Positions 17,519-24,418 of a stretch of DNA of 49,855 bases are shown piece by piece. How positions within the stretch are numbered: position 1 is the first letter of the stretch; each line of letters begins with the position of its first letter. Origin of the DNA: Natrinema limicola JCM 13563 (GTDB taxonomy: Archaea > Halobacteriota > Halobacteria > Halobacteriales > Natrialbaceae); contig NZ_AOIT01000047.1 in assembly GCF_000337475.1 (NCBI RefSeq), positions 1-49,855 of the forward strand, given 5' to 3'. Both the position numbers and the translations under genes were made by a program. The notes beneath the pieces were generated by a model, which saw only the letters and a list, made by a program, of their open reading frames with translations, was not told the origin of the DNA and ran no database searches.

Positions 17519-18634
17519 CTACTCCTGTGGCGTTGGGTCGGCACCCAGCCCGACCGGCTGTCGGGTCGTATCGTGGGTGGAATCACGATCACGCACCGCA
17601 GTCCCGCTCTGGAGTACGAACTGCTCGCCGTCTCGAGTGTAGAGCATCGGGTATTCGCTCCCCTGCGTAAGGGTATACCCAAGCGGAAGTGCCGTCGTGG
17701 CTTCGTTCGGTTCGAGCGAAAACGACGCCGGAACCGCGAACGAACAGCATGCACCAGGCCCGAGCGTGACGCCGCCATCGAACTGATAGCAGTCACGGTT
17801 CGTGTCACGAAGCTTCGCTTGCGTCAGGTCGATGGGGGCGGTTCCGGTGTTTTTGATCGTCACCTCGCGGCCGTCTCGCAGTTCCGGGTTCGAGACCGCG
17901 ACGAACTCGAGGTCGGTCCGATCGGTAATCGTAGACGCGTAGCGATTGTAGACGATCACCGTTGCAACCAGCCACACGCACACAGCGAGGAAAGCAGTCT
18001 GAAGCAGTGTGAGGCGTACGTTGAACCACAAGAGTAGCGCACGAACGCCGACGCTCCCGAGGACGGCACCGGCAAGGCCCACGATCCCAGCGAGCGTGCG
18101 TGTCTGGAGGTGCTTGGCCTGCGCGTATCCGACCGTGATGAGCATCGACTCGAGCGCGGACGAGGAATCGTCCGGGTTCGGGGTGCGGCGCTGGCGGAGC
18201 GTACAGACGGTCGCGATAAGCCATGCGATCAGCGACCACACAGGGACGAACGCAAGCGGTACCGCTCCAGCGAGGGTAGCGAGACCGAGACCGGTTGCAA
18301 CGAGCGCCCCACAGACTGTGCCAGCGATGATCGCCTGCGCCCAATTCGACAGTTGCCTCCACTGATCGAGGAACATCTCCTCGTACCGTCGATAGAGCAG
18401 GTAACCACCGATCGTGACGATCGCGAGAACGACGATGCTGCTCCAGAGGACGAGCCGCGGTGACGAGATCCACGCGTCCGTGGAAATTCCTGACGGGAAC
18501 TCGTATCTGACGACACCCACCACGGCAACCACAACGAGGAGGATCAACGCGAAAATCAACGCCGCGATCGGCGATCGAGTAACCGCGGGAAGCCGTTTTT
18601 GAACGGCCGTTTTTATCTGTGAGAGTCGACGCAT
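17519..18634 (-). CDS. Six-helix membrane protein leading the CIS operon
   Basis: From the ATG at 18634 the protein has 371 residues. A basic N-terminus (MRRLSQIKTAVQKR) is followed by about six transmembrane helices, paired roughly at residues 22-80, 100-150 and 180-235. The last 130 residues are soluble and beta-rich, with NTGTAPIDLTQAKLRD and a CC pair near GPGACCSF. A GTG at 18691 would add 19 residues. The gene ends 18 bases before the giant ORF, so it looks like the first gene of the operon. I do not recognise the family. It might anchor the injection apparatus in the membrane, since some CIS are membrane-bound, but that rests on position only. Confidence 0.75.
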   Translation of the reverse strand: MRRLSQIKTAVQKRLPAVTRSPIAALIFALILLVVVAVVGVVRYEFPSGISTDAWISSPRLVLWSSIVVLAIVTIGGYLLYRRYEEMFLDQWRQLSNWAQAIIAGTVCGALVATGLGLATLAGAVPLAFVPVWSLIAWLIATVCTLRQRRTPNPDDSSSALESMLITVGYAQAKHLQTRTLAGIVGLAGAVLGSVGVRALLLWFNVRLTLLQTAFLAVCVWLVATVIVYNRYASTITDRTDLEFVAVSNPELRDGREVTIKNTGTAPIDLTQAKLRDTNRDCYQFDGGVTLGPGACCSFAVPASFSLEPNEATTALPLGYTLTQGSEYPMLYTRDGEQFVLQSGTAVRDRDSTHDTTRQPVGLGADPTPQE

Positions 18635-18739
18635 CGTCTCACCGATCCACCCCGGTTGTAGCGCTATCGAACGGGCCGTTATGGCTTCCACCGACCGACC
18701 GCAGAAGGAGTTTGGTGTCCCTCACGAGCATAGTATGCA

Positions 18740-18786
18740 TTTGTTACCATATAATATCTAACCCATACTATTAAAATATAATGCTC
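18740..18786 (-). promoter_or_regulatory. Probable promoter of the CIS operon
   Basis: This is a sharply AT-rich stretch in a GC-rich genome, holding minus-strand TATA-like runs (TATATTTTAATA at 18769-18780 and ATATTATATGG near 18747-18757). It lies 50-150 bases upstream of the membrane protein that opens the operon. No other promoter-like gap of similar strength occurs before 2664, so it may drive all ten genes. Confidence 0.5.
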
Positions 18787-18872
18787 CACCAAACAGAATC
18801 TGTGAACTACGTGATCGATGCGATTGCACCACCGACAGCACCGAACACGCTGCGATAGCGATCAGAACGGGT

Positions 18873-20099
18873 TCAGAGCACGCCAAATCCGAACTCCGCC
18901 ATGCCGAAGACGGGGCCCCACAACAGGTCGAGCGCGACACCGACGACGACAGCAGGCAAGAAGTTATAGATCGTGGCGACGACGGCAGCCCTGGCGTCGA
19001 CGGCCAGCAGCGGAAATAGAGCGTCCCCGTCCTGAGCGATCGCGTTGGCAGTCAGCGCGGAAAAGGGCAGTCCGCCCTCGGCGTAGACGCTGGCCAGCAG
19101 AATCTGGGGCCCACAGCCGGGGATCAGCCCGACGGCCGCGCCACCGATCGGAGCCAGTACGCCCGCCGTCGCAGCGAGGGTTGCGACGTTTACGCCCGTC
19201 AGGAGCACGGCATACTCGTAGACGAGAAAGGCTACGAGCACCCAGACGGTGACGAAGCTGGTTTCCATCGCCGCATGCGTGAGCGCGTCGTAAGCCGAGT
19301 GAAAGGAGTCTCGAGCCCGTGCGATCTCTCCTTCACCGACGTAGTGGCGGCCGATCAGATAGAGGTACAGCGACAGCACTGCGCCGGCGATGCCGACGAC
19401 CGTAAAGAGGCCATCGAAGCCGACCCCCAGCGTGAGTGTGACGTCGGGGCCGCCACGAAGCAAGTAGAGTATCCCGAGGCCGAGGCCGGCGATGGCGGTC
19501 CCCCACCACGTGATGTGTGCGAGGTGGGAGAGCGGAGTGAGGACTCGAGAGCGACGGTCCGGTCCCGCCTCGTGGGCGTGAGTGGGGGCTGGCCCGCAGT
19601 AGTCGTGAGCCGGGTTCGGCGTGACGCCGCCGTTGACGGCAGTGCCGCCGTCGGGCCGTGCAGCGGGTGAGAGGCGCGCGACGGCGGCGTCGACTCGCGA
19701 AACGCCGAGGCCGACGGAGTCGACCAGATACCCCGTCGCGACGGAGGCCGCGAAGGCGACGGCGTAGGCGTACAGTGCGGCCTCGGGCGCGAGCGCGAGG
19801 ATGACGAACGCAGAGTCGCCGGCGGTCGCGCCGAGCGTCGCGACGACGGTCCCGAAACTGACCGTCCCCCGGAGGTACAGCGGCATGATGACGATCGCAC
19901 CGCCACAGCCGGGCGTCAGTCCCAGCAAGCCACCGAAGAGCACCTGCAGTCGCTCGTTGTCTTCGATGGCGGCGATGAGCGCACCGTCCGTGCGATACTG
20001 GACCAGTCCGAACGCAAGCACCGTCACCGCGACGAACGCGCTTACCTGGACGTAGCCGTCGCGAAGCGACGCGAGGAACACGTTCAGCAGCTCGTTCAT
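18873..20099 (-). CDS. Putative manganese/metal exporter, multi-helix permease
   Basis: The 408 residues have about ten hydrophobic helices in two related halves. Each half carries the family signature of a helix breaking at Pro-Gly-Cys-Gly: LTPGCGGAIVIMPLY near residue 60 and LIPGCGPQILLASVY near 340. This is the pattern of the putative manganese transporter family (ArsP-like permease fold). A histidine-containing hydrophilic loop (DYCGPAPTHAHEAGPDRRSR, about residues 166-185) may bind metal. The gene has a Shine-Dalgarno GGTGAG (plus-strand 20105-20110) and its own promoter. It is unrelated to the CIS operon next to it. The substrate is inferred from family only. Confidence 0.82.
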   Translation of the reverse strand: MNELLNVFLASLRDGYVQVSAFVAVTVLAFGLVQYRTDGALIAAIEDNERLQVLFGGLLGLTPGCGGAIVIMPLYLRGTVSFGTVVATLGATAGDSAFVILALAPEAALYAYAVAFAASVATGYLVDSVGLGVSRVDAAVARLSPAARPDGGTAVNGGVTPNPAHDYCGPAPTHAHEAGPDRRSRVLTPLSHLAHITWWGTAIAGLGLGILYLLRGGPDVTLTLGVGFDGLFTVVGIAGAVLSLYLYLIGRHYVGEGEIARARDSFHSAYDALTHAAMETSFVTVWVLVAFLVYEYAVLLTGVNVATLAATAGVLAPIGGAAVGLIPGCGPQILLASVYAEGGLPFSALTANAIAQDGDALFPLLAVDARAAVVATIYNFLPAVVVGVALDLLWGPVFGMAEFGFGVL

Positions 20100-20138
20100 G
20101 CCGTCTCACCTGCGATTCGGAGGCGAGGAGGGCAAGGA

Positions 20139-20181
20139 TTAGACATCTCTAAAAAGAGAGTTAGCACCGTTGGATAAATAG
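20139..20181 (-). promoter_or_regulatory. Promoter and possible operator of the metal exporter gene
   Basis: A minus-strand TATA box CTATTTATCC lies at 20172-20181 and predicts a start near 20149. An inverted repeat TCTCT-AAAA-AGAGA (20146-20159) lies over that start, inside a longer AT-rich segment beginning TTAGACATCTCTAA. A metal-dependent repressor of the DtxR/SirR type could bind here, but the match to any known operator is not exact. Confidence 0.35.
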
Positions 20182-20278
20182 TTACTGATGGTCCGTCCCG
20201 ATGGCTACGCGAGAACGAAATCTGCCAGCGTTCAACCCCCTGCCCGGTCGAAGCGCGAGAAAACTGGATTTTGCGACG

Positions 20279-21613
20279 CTATTCGTGGTCGTTGATCGAT
20301 TCGTGGCCGTCACGCAGGTGTTCGATCGCGTGGAGTTCGACCACGGGGAAGATCTTGGCGACGGTGAGGAAGAACAGACAGACCATCCCGATCGTCCCGA
20401 GGATCGACAGAACCTCGATCAGCCCCGGCACGTAAACGCCCGGGACGGCCTCGTAGACGTCGAAGGTAGGGTGTAAGAACCCCTCGACGACGAACAGGAC
20501 TTTCTCGAGGATCGTCGCGGTGAGGACGGCGAGGCCGGCGATAATGGCCCGTCGCCTGGTGAACAGCGCCGGTCGGATCGTCTGGGCGAAAATATACGAC
20601 AGGGTCACGAAGACCAGCGACATCGACGTGAGGTAGATGGGATTGGTGGCTCTGGCGAGGGCTGCGATGGTCAGGTCGACAGGGGCCTTGAACAGACCAG
20701 TGATGTTCTGCTGGAGTTGCAGCCACAGGAACAGCAGACAAAAGAACCCGAGCCAGAGCAACAGTCCGCGGAAGATATCGTCAGTGATGATGTGATCCCA
20801 GTCGTACGCGCGGCGGAACGCAAACGAGAGGATGATCACGCCGCTGATGGCAGACGTCAGCGCGATCGTGAGGAACTGCGGGCCCTGCACGCCGCCGAAC
20901 CAGGTCGGATAGTTCGGCAACACCGCGAACAGCCACGGGATGACGCCACCGTGGAGTAACAGCGGTGCCATGATGATGATCGCGAGCGCAAGCCACCAGA
21001 CCATTCGCTCAACGATCCGATCTTCCGTTTCAGTGTAGCCGATCGTCATAAACCGATAAATCGGATCGAGTCGATCGGGCAATTGATCGCGTAGCCGGGT
21101 CACGTCGTATCGGAGCGTCAGCCCGAGGTAGGTCGCCGTCAGCACGAAGTACGCCGTAATAACGGTCACGTCCCACACCAGCGGCGAGTTGTGGACCGTA
21201 ATGTGGTAGTGGCCGATGACGCTGGTGACCATCCGGTCGGGGCGACCGAGGTGGACAATGATATAAAAGCCCGCCGCAGAGAGCCCGCTGAGAGTTAGCA
21301 ACTCGGCGAGTCGGGCGACCGGCATGTACCGGTCCATGCCCAGCAGGCGGACGGCGGCCGAGAGGATGATCCCGCCGTGGGCGATCCCGACCCACCAGAT
21401 GAACGCGCCGATGTAGATCCCCCACGTGGCACCGCCGCCGCTCCCCCAGTCACCGAGGGCAGTGACGACCAGTCCCTCCTGAAGCTGGTAGGCCCATCCC
21501 ACGAGAAAGGCGACAAACGCCAGCCCCGCGATGGCGACCATGATGAAGTACGTTCTCGATGTCGATCCGACCGGTCGCAGGATATCGGCCTCGCTCGGCG
21601 TTTTCGTCCCCAT
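20279..21613 (-). CDS. nrfD: NrfD/polysulfide reductase family membrane protein
   Basis: From the ATG at 21613 (MGTKTPSEADILRPV) the protein has 444 residues and about ten transmembrane helices. NrfD/PsrC proteins are quinol-linked membrane subunits of molybdopterin or heme respiratory complexes. Family features are GIYIGAFIWWVGIAHGGIILSA near residue 55, DRYMPVARLAELLTL, and HLGRPDRM. An in-frame extension to 21790 is not used because it is rich in Arg/Asn and Cys and not family-like. The usual partners, an iron-sulfur ferredoxin subunit and a molybdopterin subunit, are absent on both sides. Confidence 0.9.
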   Translation of the reverse strand: MGTKTPSEADILRPVGSTSRTYFIMVAIAGLAFVAFLVGWAYQLQEGLVVTALGDWGSGGGATWGIYIGAFIWWVGIAHGGIILSAAVRLLGMDRYMPVARLAELLTLSGLSAAGFYIIVHLGRPDRMVTSVIGHYHITVHNSPLVWDVTVITAYFVLTATYLGLTLRYDVTRLRDQLPDRLDPIYRFMTIGYTETEDRIVERMVWWLALAIIIMAPLLLHGGVIPWLFAVLPNYPTWFGGVQGPQFLTIALTSAISGVIILSFAFRRAYDWDHIITDDIFRGLLLWLGFFCLLFLWLQLQQNITGLFKAPVDLTIAALARATNPIYLTSMSLVFVTLSYIFAQTIRPALFTRRRAIIAGLAVLTATILEKVLFVVEGFLHPTFDVYEAVPGVYVPGLIEVLSILGTIGMVCLFFLTVAKIFPVVELHAIEHLRDGHESINDHE

Positions 21614-21805
21614 CGTGCTACCATTAGACACACCGTCATTCCACTTGCGTCCGTACGGTGCATTTGCAAGGGTTCGACTGATCGGCCTGTTTAGGTCACC
21701 ATCGTTGAATCTCTCACCCCGATTGCGTTCACCGCGAGACCAGTTCGTCGAATCGTAACAGCAATATATCACGTTTCGGCCCGTAGACAATGAGTGGTGG
21801 TCACA

Positions 21806-22225
21806 ATGACCGATGACAATCCGTCCGACTCGAGCGAGAGCGACAGAGCGTCCCCACGACGGCGCACGTTGCTCGGCGTAATCGGTGCGCTGACGGGTGC
21901 GACGGCACTGTCAGAGCCGGGTGCAGCACAGGGCGGTGGAGCCATCCAGACCCGTGGCTGCAACGACGCGGCACTGACGGCAGACGACTGGTCGACCGGT
22001 GCAGTAACGGTACAGGCGTGTCCAGGCAGCGGTGGTCGCGTGACGGTGCGCGTCACAGGTCGGGTTGGCGAGAACAGATACGTCACGAATCCGACCAGCC
22101 TCCCCTCGAGCCGGAGTCTCTTCGTCCCAGCGGGCAGCAAGCGGACACTGTGGTTTACGGGGCAGCTTCTCGAGTTGTCTTGTTCAAACGACGACCTCAA
22201 CATCGGGATCGCCAACCGATCTTAG
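21806..22225 (+). CDS. Small Tat-exported protein of unknown function
   Basis: The 139-residue protein starts at the ATG at 21806 (two in-frame GTGs lie just upstream). Residues about 18-47 form a twin-arginine signal: RRRTLLGVIGALTGATAL, then a small-residue cleavage region ending near GAAQ. The mature part has four cysteines, at GCNDAA, QACPGSG, LSCSNDD and the signal boundary region, and is mainly beta. It could be a disulfide-bonded cell-surface or secreted domain. Folded export by Tat is the rule for haloarchaeal secreted proteins. It converges with the GNAT gene downstream, 37 bases away. I do not recognise the family. Confidence 0.75.
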   Translation: MTDDNPSDSSESDRASPRRRTLLGVIGALTGATALSEPGAAQGGGAIQTRGCNDAALTADDWSTGAVTVQACPGSGGRVTVRVTGRVGENRYVTNPTSLPSSRSLFVPAGSKRTLWFTGQLLELSCSNDDLNIGIANRS

Positions 22226-22262
22226 GATGGCGATCCGATGCCGTCGGTTCGTTCCCGGTGGC

Positions 22263-22745
22263 TTACAGCTCGAGCGTGTAGACCACCTCGCGTCGCTTTT
22301 CGCCGCCGATTTCGACGTCGTCCTCGTCGGTCGGCTCGAAGCCGCGAGTCTCGTAGAACTCCCGGCCGCCCTCGTTCGAGGCAAGGTCGATCGCGCGCAT
22401 GCGTTCCATATTGAAGTCCTGTAAGTCCTCACGCAGTCGCTCGTACAGCGCGGTGCCGATGCCCTCGTTCTGATGGTCCGGGTGGACGGACATGCGCAGA
22501 ACATCGCCTTCCGCTTCGCTGACAACGCCGTGAGTAAAGCCGACGATCTCCCCATCCCGTTCTGCGACGAGGAAGGCCGTCCCCGGTTTCGTCAACGCCG
22601 TCTCGAGTGCCTCGTCGCTATACCACTCCTCGATCGTCTCGTCGATGGTCTCGGCATCGAGTTCGTCGTAGGTATCGTGCCAGGTTTCGCGGGCGACGAC
22701 TCTGATCCGATCGCGGTCGTCGTGGCTCGCTGGTCGTATCTCCAT
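22263..22745 (-). CDS. GNAT family N-acetyltransferase (copy A)
   Basis: This is a 160-residue acetyl-CoA-dependent acetyltransferase. The start at 22745 (MEIRPASHDDRDRI) is the family-like one, and an upstream ATG would add nine residues. The acetyl-CoA loop is HPDHQNEGIGTALYERL at about residues 92-108, preceded by LRMSV. The motif EREYxTxGF-like ending appears as GGREFYETRGFEP. The substrate is unknown. Protein N-termini, polyamines or antibiotics are all possible for the family. Its closest relative is the next gene, which suggests a tandem duplication. Confidence 0.9.
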   Translation of the reverse strand: MEIRPASHDDRDRIRVVARETWHDTYDELDAETIDETIEEWYSDEALETALTKPGTAFLVAERDGEIVGFTHGVVSEAEGDVLRMSVHPDHQNEGIGTALYERLREDLQDFNMERMRAIDLASNEGGREFYETRGFEPTDEDDVEIGGEKRREVVYTLEL

Positions 22746-22847
22746 ACTGTGTGATACGGGAGCGAACAGCAAAGTGGTTGCACCATCTCAGTTAGGTATC
22801 GGCCAGCAGTCGAAATCAGTGGTCGAATCCGTATGTGGCCGCGTTGA

Positions 22848-23327
22848 TTACGCGAAGTCGAACGTGTAGACCGCTTCAGGGTAGTACTCGCCGTCGATTT
22901 CGACCTGGCCTTCGTCGGTCTGCTCGAAGCCAAGCCCCTCGTAGAACGCGCGACTGGCGTCGTTGAACGCGAAGTCGAACGACCGGAGCCGGTCGACATC
23001 GTACGAGTCGATCTCCTCGAGGAGGTGTTCGTGGAGGGCCGACCCGATCCCCTCGCCTTGGTGGTCCGGGTGGACGTACAGCCGCAGGATATCGGCAGTG
23101 TCGCCCTGGGCGACGGCGTGGGTAAAGCCAACGAGGTCGCCGTTTTCTTCCGCGACGAGGACGATCGTGCCGGGTGCCTCAAGCGGCATCGAGTCGTCAG
23201 TGTACCAGTCGTCGACGGTCCGGTCGATCATATCGGCCTCGAGCTCGTCGTAGGTCGCGTGCCAGGTTTCACGGGCGACTTCCGTAATCGCTTCAAAATC
23301 AGCGGCTGTCGCGGATCGAATGTCCAT
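22848..23327 (-). CDS. GNAT family N-acetyltransferase (copy B)
   Basis: The 159 residues share with copy A the same opening (MDIRSATAADFEAITEVARETWHATYDELEA against MEIRPASHDDRDRIRVVARETWHDTYDELDA) and the same acetyl-CoA loop, HPDHQGEGIGSALHEHL. The two also share the endings GGEKRREVVYTLEL-like and DGEYYPEAVYTFDF. The paralogues lie head to tail with a 102-base gap, so they arose by tandem duplication and have diverged mostly in the middle and in the substrate-facing segments. An 82-bp palindromic repeat lies upstream of this copy. Confidence 0.9.
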   Translation of the reverse strand: MDIRSATAADFEAITEVARETWHATYDELEADMIDRTVDDWYTDDSMPLEAPGTIVLVAEENGDLVGFTHAVAQGDTADILRLYVHPDHQGEGIGSALHEHLLEEIDSYDVDRLRSFDFAFNDASRAFYEGLGFEQTDEGQVEIDGEYYPEAVYTFDFA

Positions 23328-23407
23328 ACCTCATCATTGAATGGTGGATATACATAACTCCTTGCCAGAAACACGAGACGAAACCAAATCGGTCGTGGTG
23401 TGGGCTC

Positions 23408-23489
23408 ATACGGACTACTGTCAGTCATTTCCGGTGCAACCGCAACCCGCACTGCGGTTGCACCGGTAAATCGTTACAGCAGACCGTAT
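23408..23489 (+). repeat. 82-bp ATACGG intergenic palindromic element, copy 1
   Basis: This is the best-preserved copy. The ends are ATACGGACT and AGACCGTAT, a terminal inverted repeat with one mismatch. The centre is a perfect 14-bp stem, CCGGTGCAACCGCA with TGCGGTTGCACCGG, around an 8-base loop. Its last base is the first base of the SUI1 stop triplet. Copies 2 and 3 are exactly the same length. Confidence 0.85.
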
Positions 23490-23785
23490 CACTCGCGGAT
23501 CTCGAATCCCCGCTCGCGCAGGAGGTCCGGCACGCGGTCGCGGTGGTCACCTTGCAGTTCGATTCGACCCTCGTCGACCGTCCCACCGGTCCCAAGCGCA
23601 CTCTTGAGGGCTGATGCGGTCGACTTGAGTTCCGATTGCGGGAGGTCGAACCCCTCGATGATCGTCACCGGCTTGTCGTAGCGTCGTTTCTCGATCCGCA
23701 GCGATAACACCTGTTCGGCTGTCTCGAGGTCACCCTGCGTATCCAGTTCCTCGAGCAGGTCCTCGAGGTCGTCTTCGTCTGCCAT
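23489..23785 (-). CDS. Translation initiation factor aIF1 / SUI1 homologue
   Basis: The 98-residue protein helps the small ribosomal subunit select the start codon. The SUI1 fold is visible in LRIEKRRYDKPVTIIEGFD, then LKSTASALKSALGTGGTVDEGRIELQGDHRDRVPDLLRERGF, with the conserved GTGGT loop. The start at 23785 is chosen because a TATA-like GACTATCC (plus-strand 23808-23816) lies about 27 bases upstream, fitting a leaderless mRNA. The frame runs a further 44 codons upstream through a Cys-rich stretch, which is probably not translated. A 7-bp dyad touches the start codon. Confidence 0.93.
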   Translation of the reverse strand: MADEDDLEDLLEELDTQGDLETAEQVLSLRIEKRRYDKPVTIIEGFDLPQSELKSTASALKSALGTGGTVDEGRIELQGDHRDRVPDLLRERGFEIRE

Positions 23786-23801
23786 ACAGCCACATGGCTG
23801 T
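23786..23801 (-). promoter_or_regulatory. Dyad abutting the SUI1 start codon
   Basis: ACAGCCA-CA-TGGCTGT on the plus strand is a 7-bp inverted repeat immediately next to the SUI1 ATG, between it and the TATA box. If the mRNA is leaderless, this is the initiator region and could be an operator. It may also be chance in GC-rich DNA. Confidence 0.3.
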
Positions 23802-23919
23802 GCGCGGGGATAGTCCTGTCCTTGCTGTCGCAACGAGTTAGCGATCGATCGTCGACGATGCGAGCAAGGGTTGTGGCAGGTGTCACAATCGGACGGTTCG
23901 CCGTCCATCGGAGCCACTG

Positions 23920-24001
23920 ATACGGACTCCTGTCAGTCAGTGCCGGTGGGACCGCGACCCGTACTGCGGTTGCACCGGGACATCGGGACAGCAGACCGTA
24001 T
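23920..24001 (+). repeat. 82-bp ATACGG intergenic palindromic element, copy 2
   Basis: It has the same 82-base length and orientation as copy 1, 430 bases away, so the pair brackets the SUI1 gene. Termini are ATACGGACT and AGACCGTAT. The left arm of the central stem has decayed (CCGGTGGGACCGC against GCGGTTGCACCGG), leaving two mismatches. No target-site duplication is obvious in the flanking bases. Confidence 0.85.
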
Positions 24002-24136
24002 GACTACTCCGGTCGCACGACGGCCCTGTAACCAGAGATTCAGTGCAGACGTCCCGAGAGCGTCCCCTCAGACCGACTGTCGAAAGAACGTGAGTCTCAC
24101 CCCAACCCCCGATAATGTTAATGGTTGTACACGCCA

Positions 24137-24156
24137 ATCCCCTAGATAAGGGGGAT
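24137..24156 (+). other. Small hairpin in the leader of the zinc-ribbon gene
   Basis: ATCCCC and GGGGAT pair around a short loop just upstream of the ATG at 24163. The right arm includes GGGGAT, which is also the only purine-rich ribosome-binding candidate. The hairpin may therefore mask translation initiation, or may be incidental. Confidence 0.35.
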
Positions 24157-24162
24157 CAGAAG

Positions 24163-24303
24163 ATGGGTGTGCTGAGAACACTACGCGGGAAACCCGACGA
24201 CACGGGGCTGTACGAATGCCGAAACTGCGGGACAAAGCTCGCACCAGACCGTGACCGGTGCTCGAACTGCAACTCACGGGAGATCGCTCACTACGAGTTC
24301 TGA
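24163..24303 (+). CDS. 46-residue zinc-ribbon protein
   Basis: The tiny protein begins MGVLRTLRGKPDDTGLYEC and holds a four-cysteine zinc ribbon, CRNC-x9-CSNC, at about residues 20-36. Haloarchaeal genomes encode many such mini zinc-finger proteins, some needed for growth or biofilm formation. Their targets are mostly unknown. I choose the ATG at 24163 over one at 24115, because the upstream codons include a palindrome and do not resemble a protein. It is transcribed away from the SUI1 gene and converges with uvrC. Confidence 0.8.
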   Translation: MGVLRTLRGKPDDTGLYECRNCGTKLAPDRDRCSNCNSREIAHYEF

Positions 24304-24418
24304 GCGGTCCACCCCGCAAACGACGGACGGCAGATCTCAGCCACAGCCATGAGTGGCTGCGATAGACGACCCCGCTGCTCACGGATCACACCACGGTGAG
24401 ACGTGTTCGCGAGCACCC

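Noticed and set aside
2664-18691. Interpretation as a prophage
   Set aside because: No terminase, portal, capsid, integrase or attachment site is visible, so a CIS-type locus fits better.
23786-23917. 44-residue Cys-rich N-terminal extension of SUI1
   Set aside because: The TATA box at 23808-23816 and normal family length favour the start at 23785; the upstream segment is not like any SUI1 homologue.
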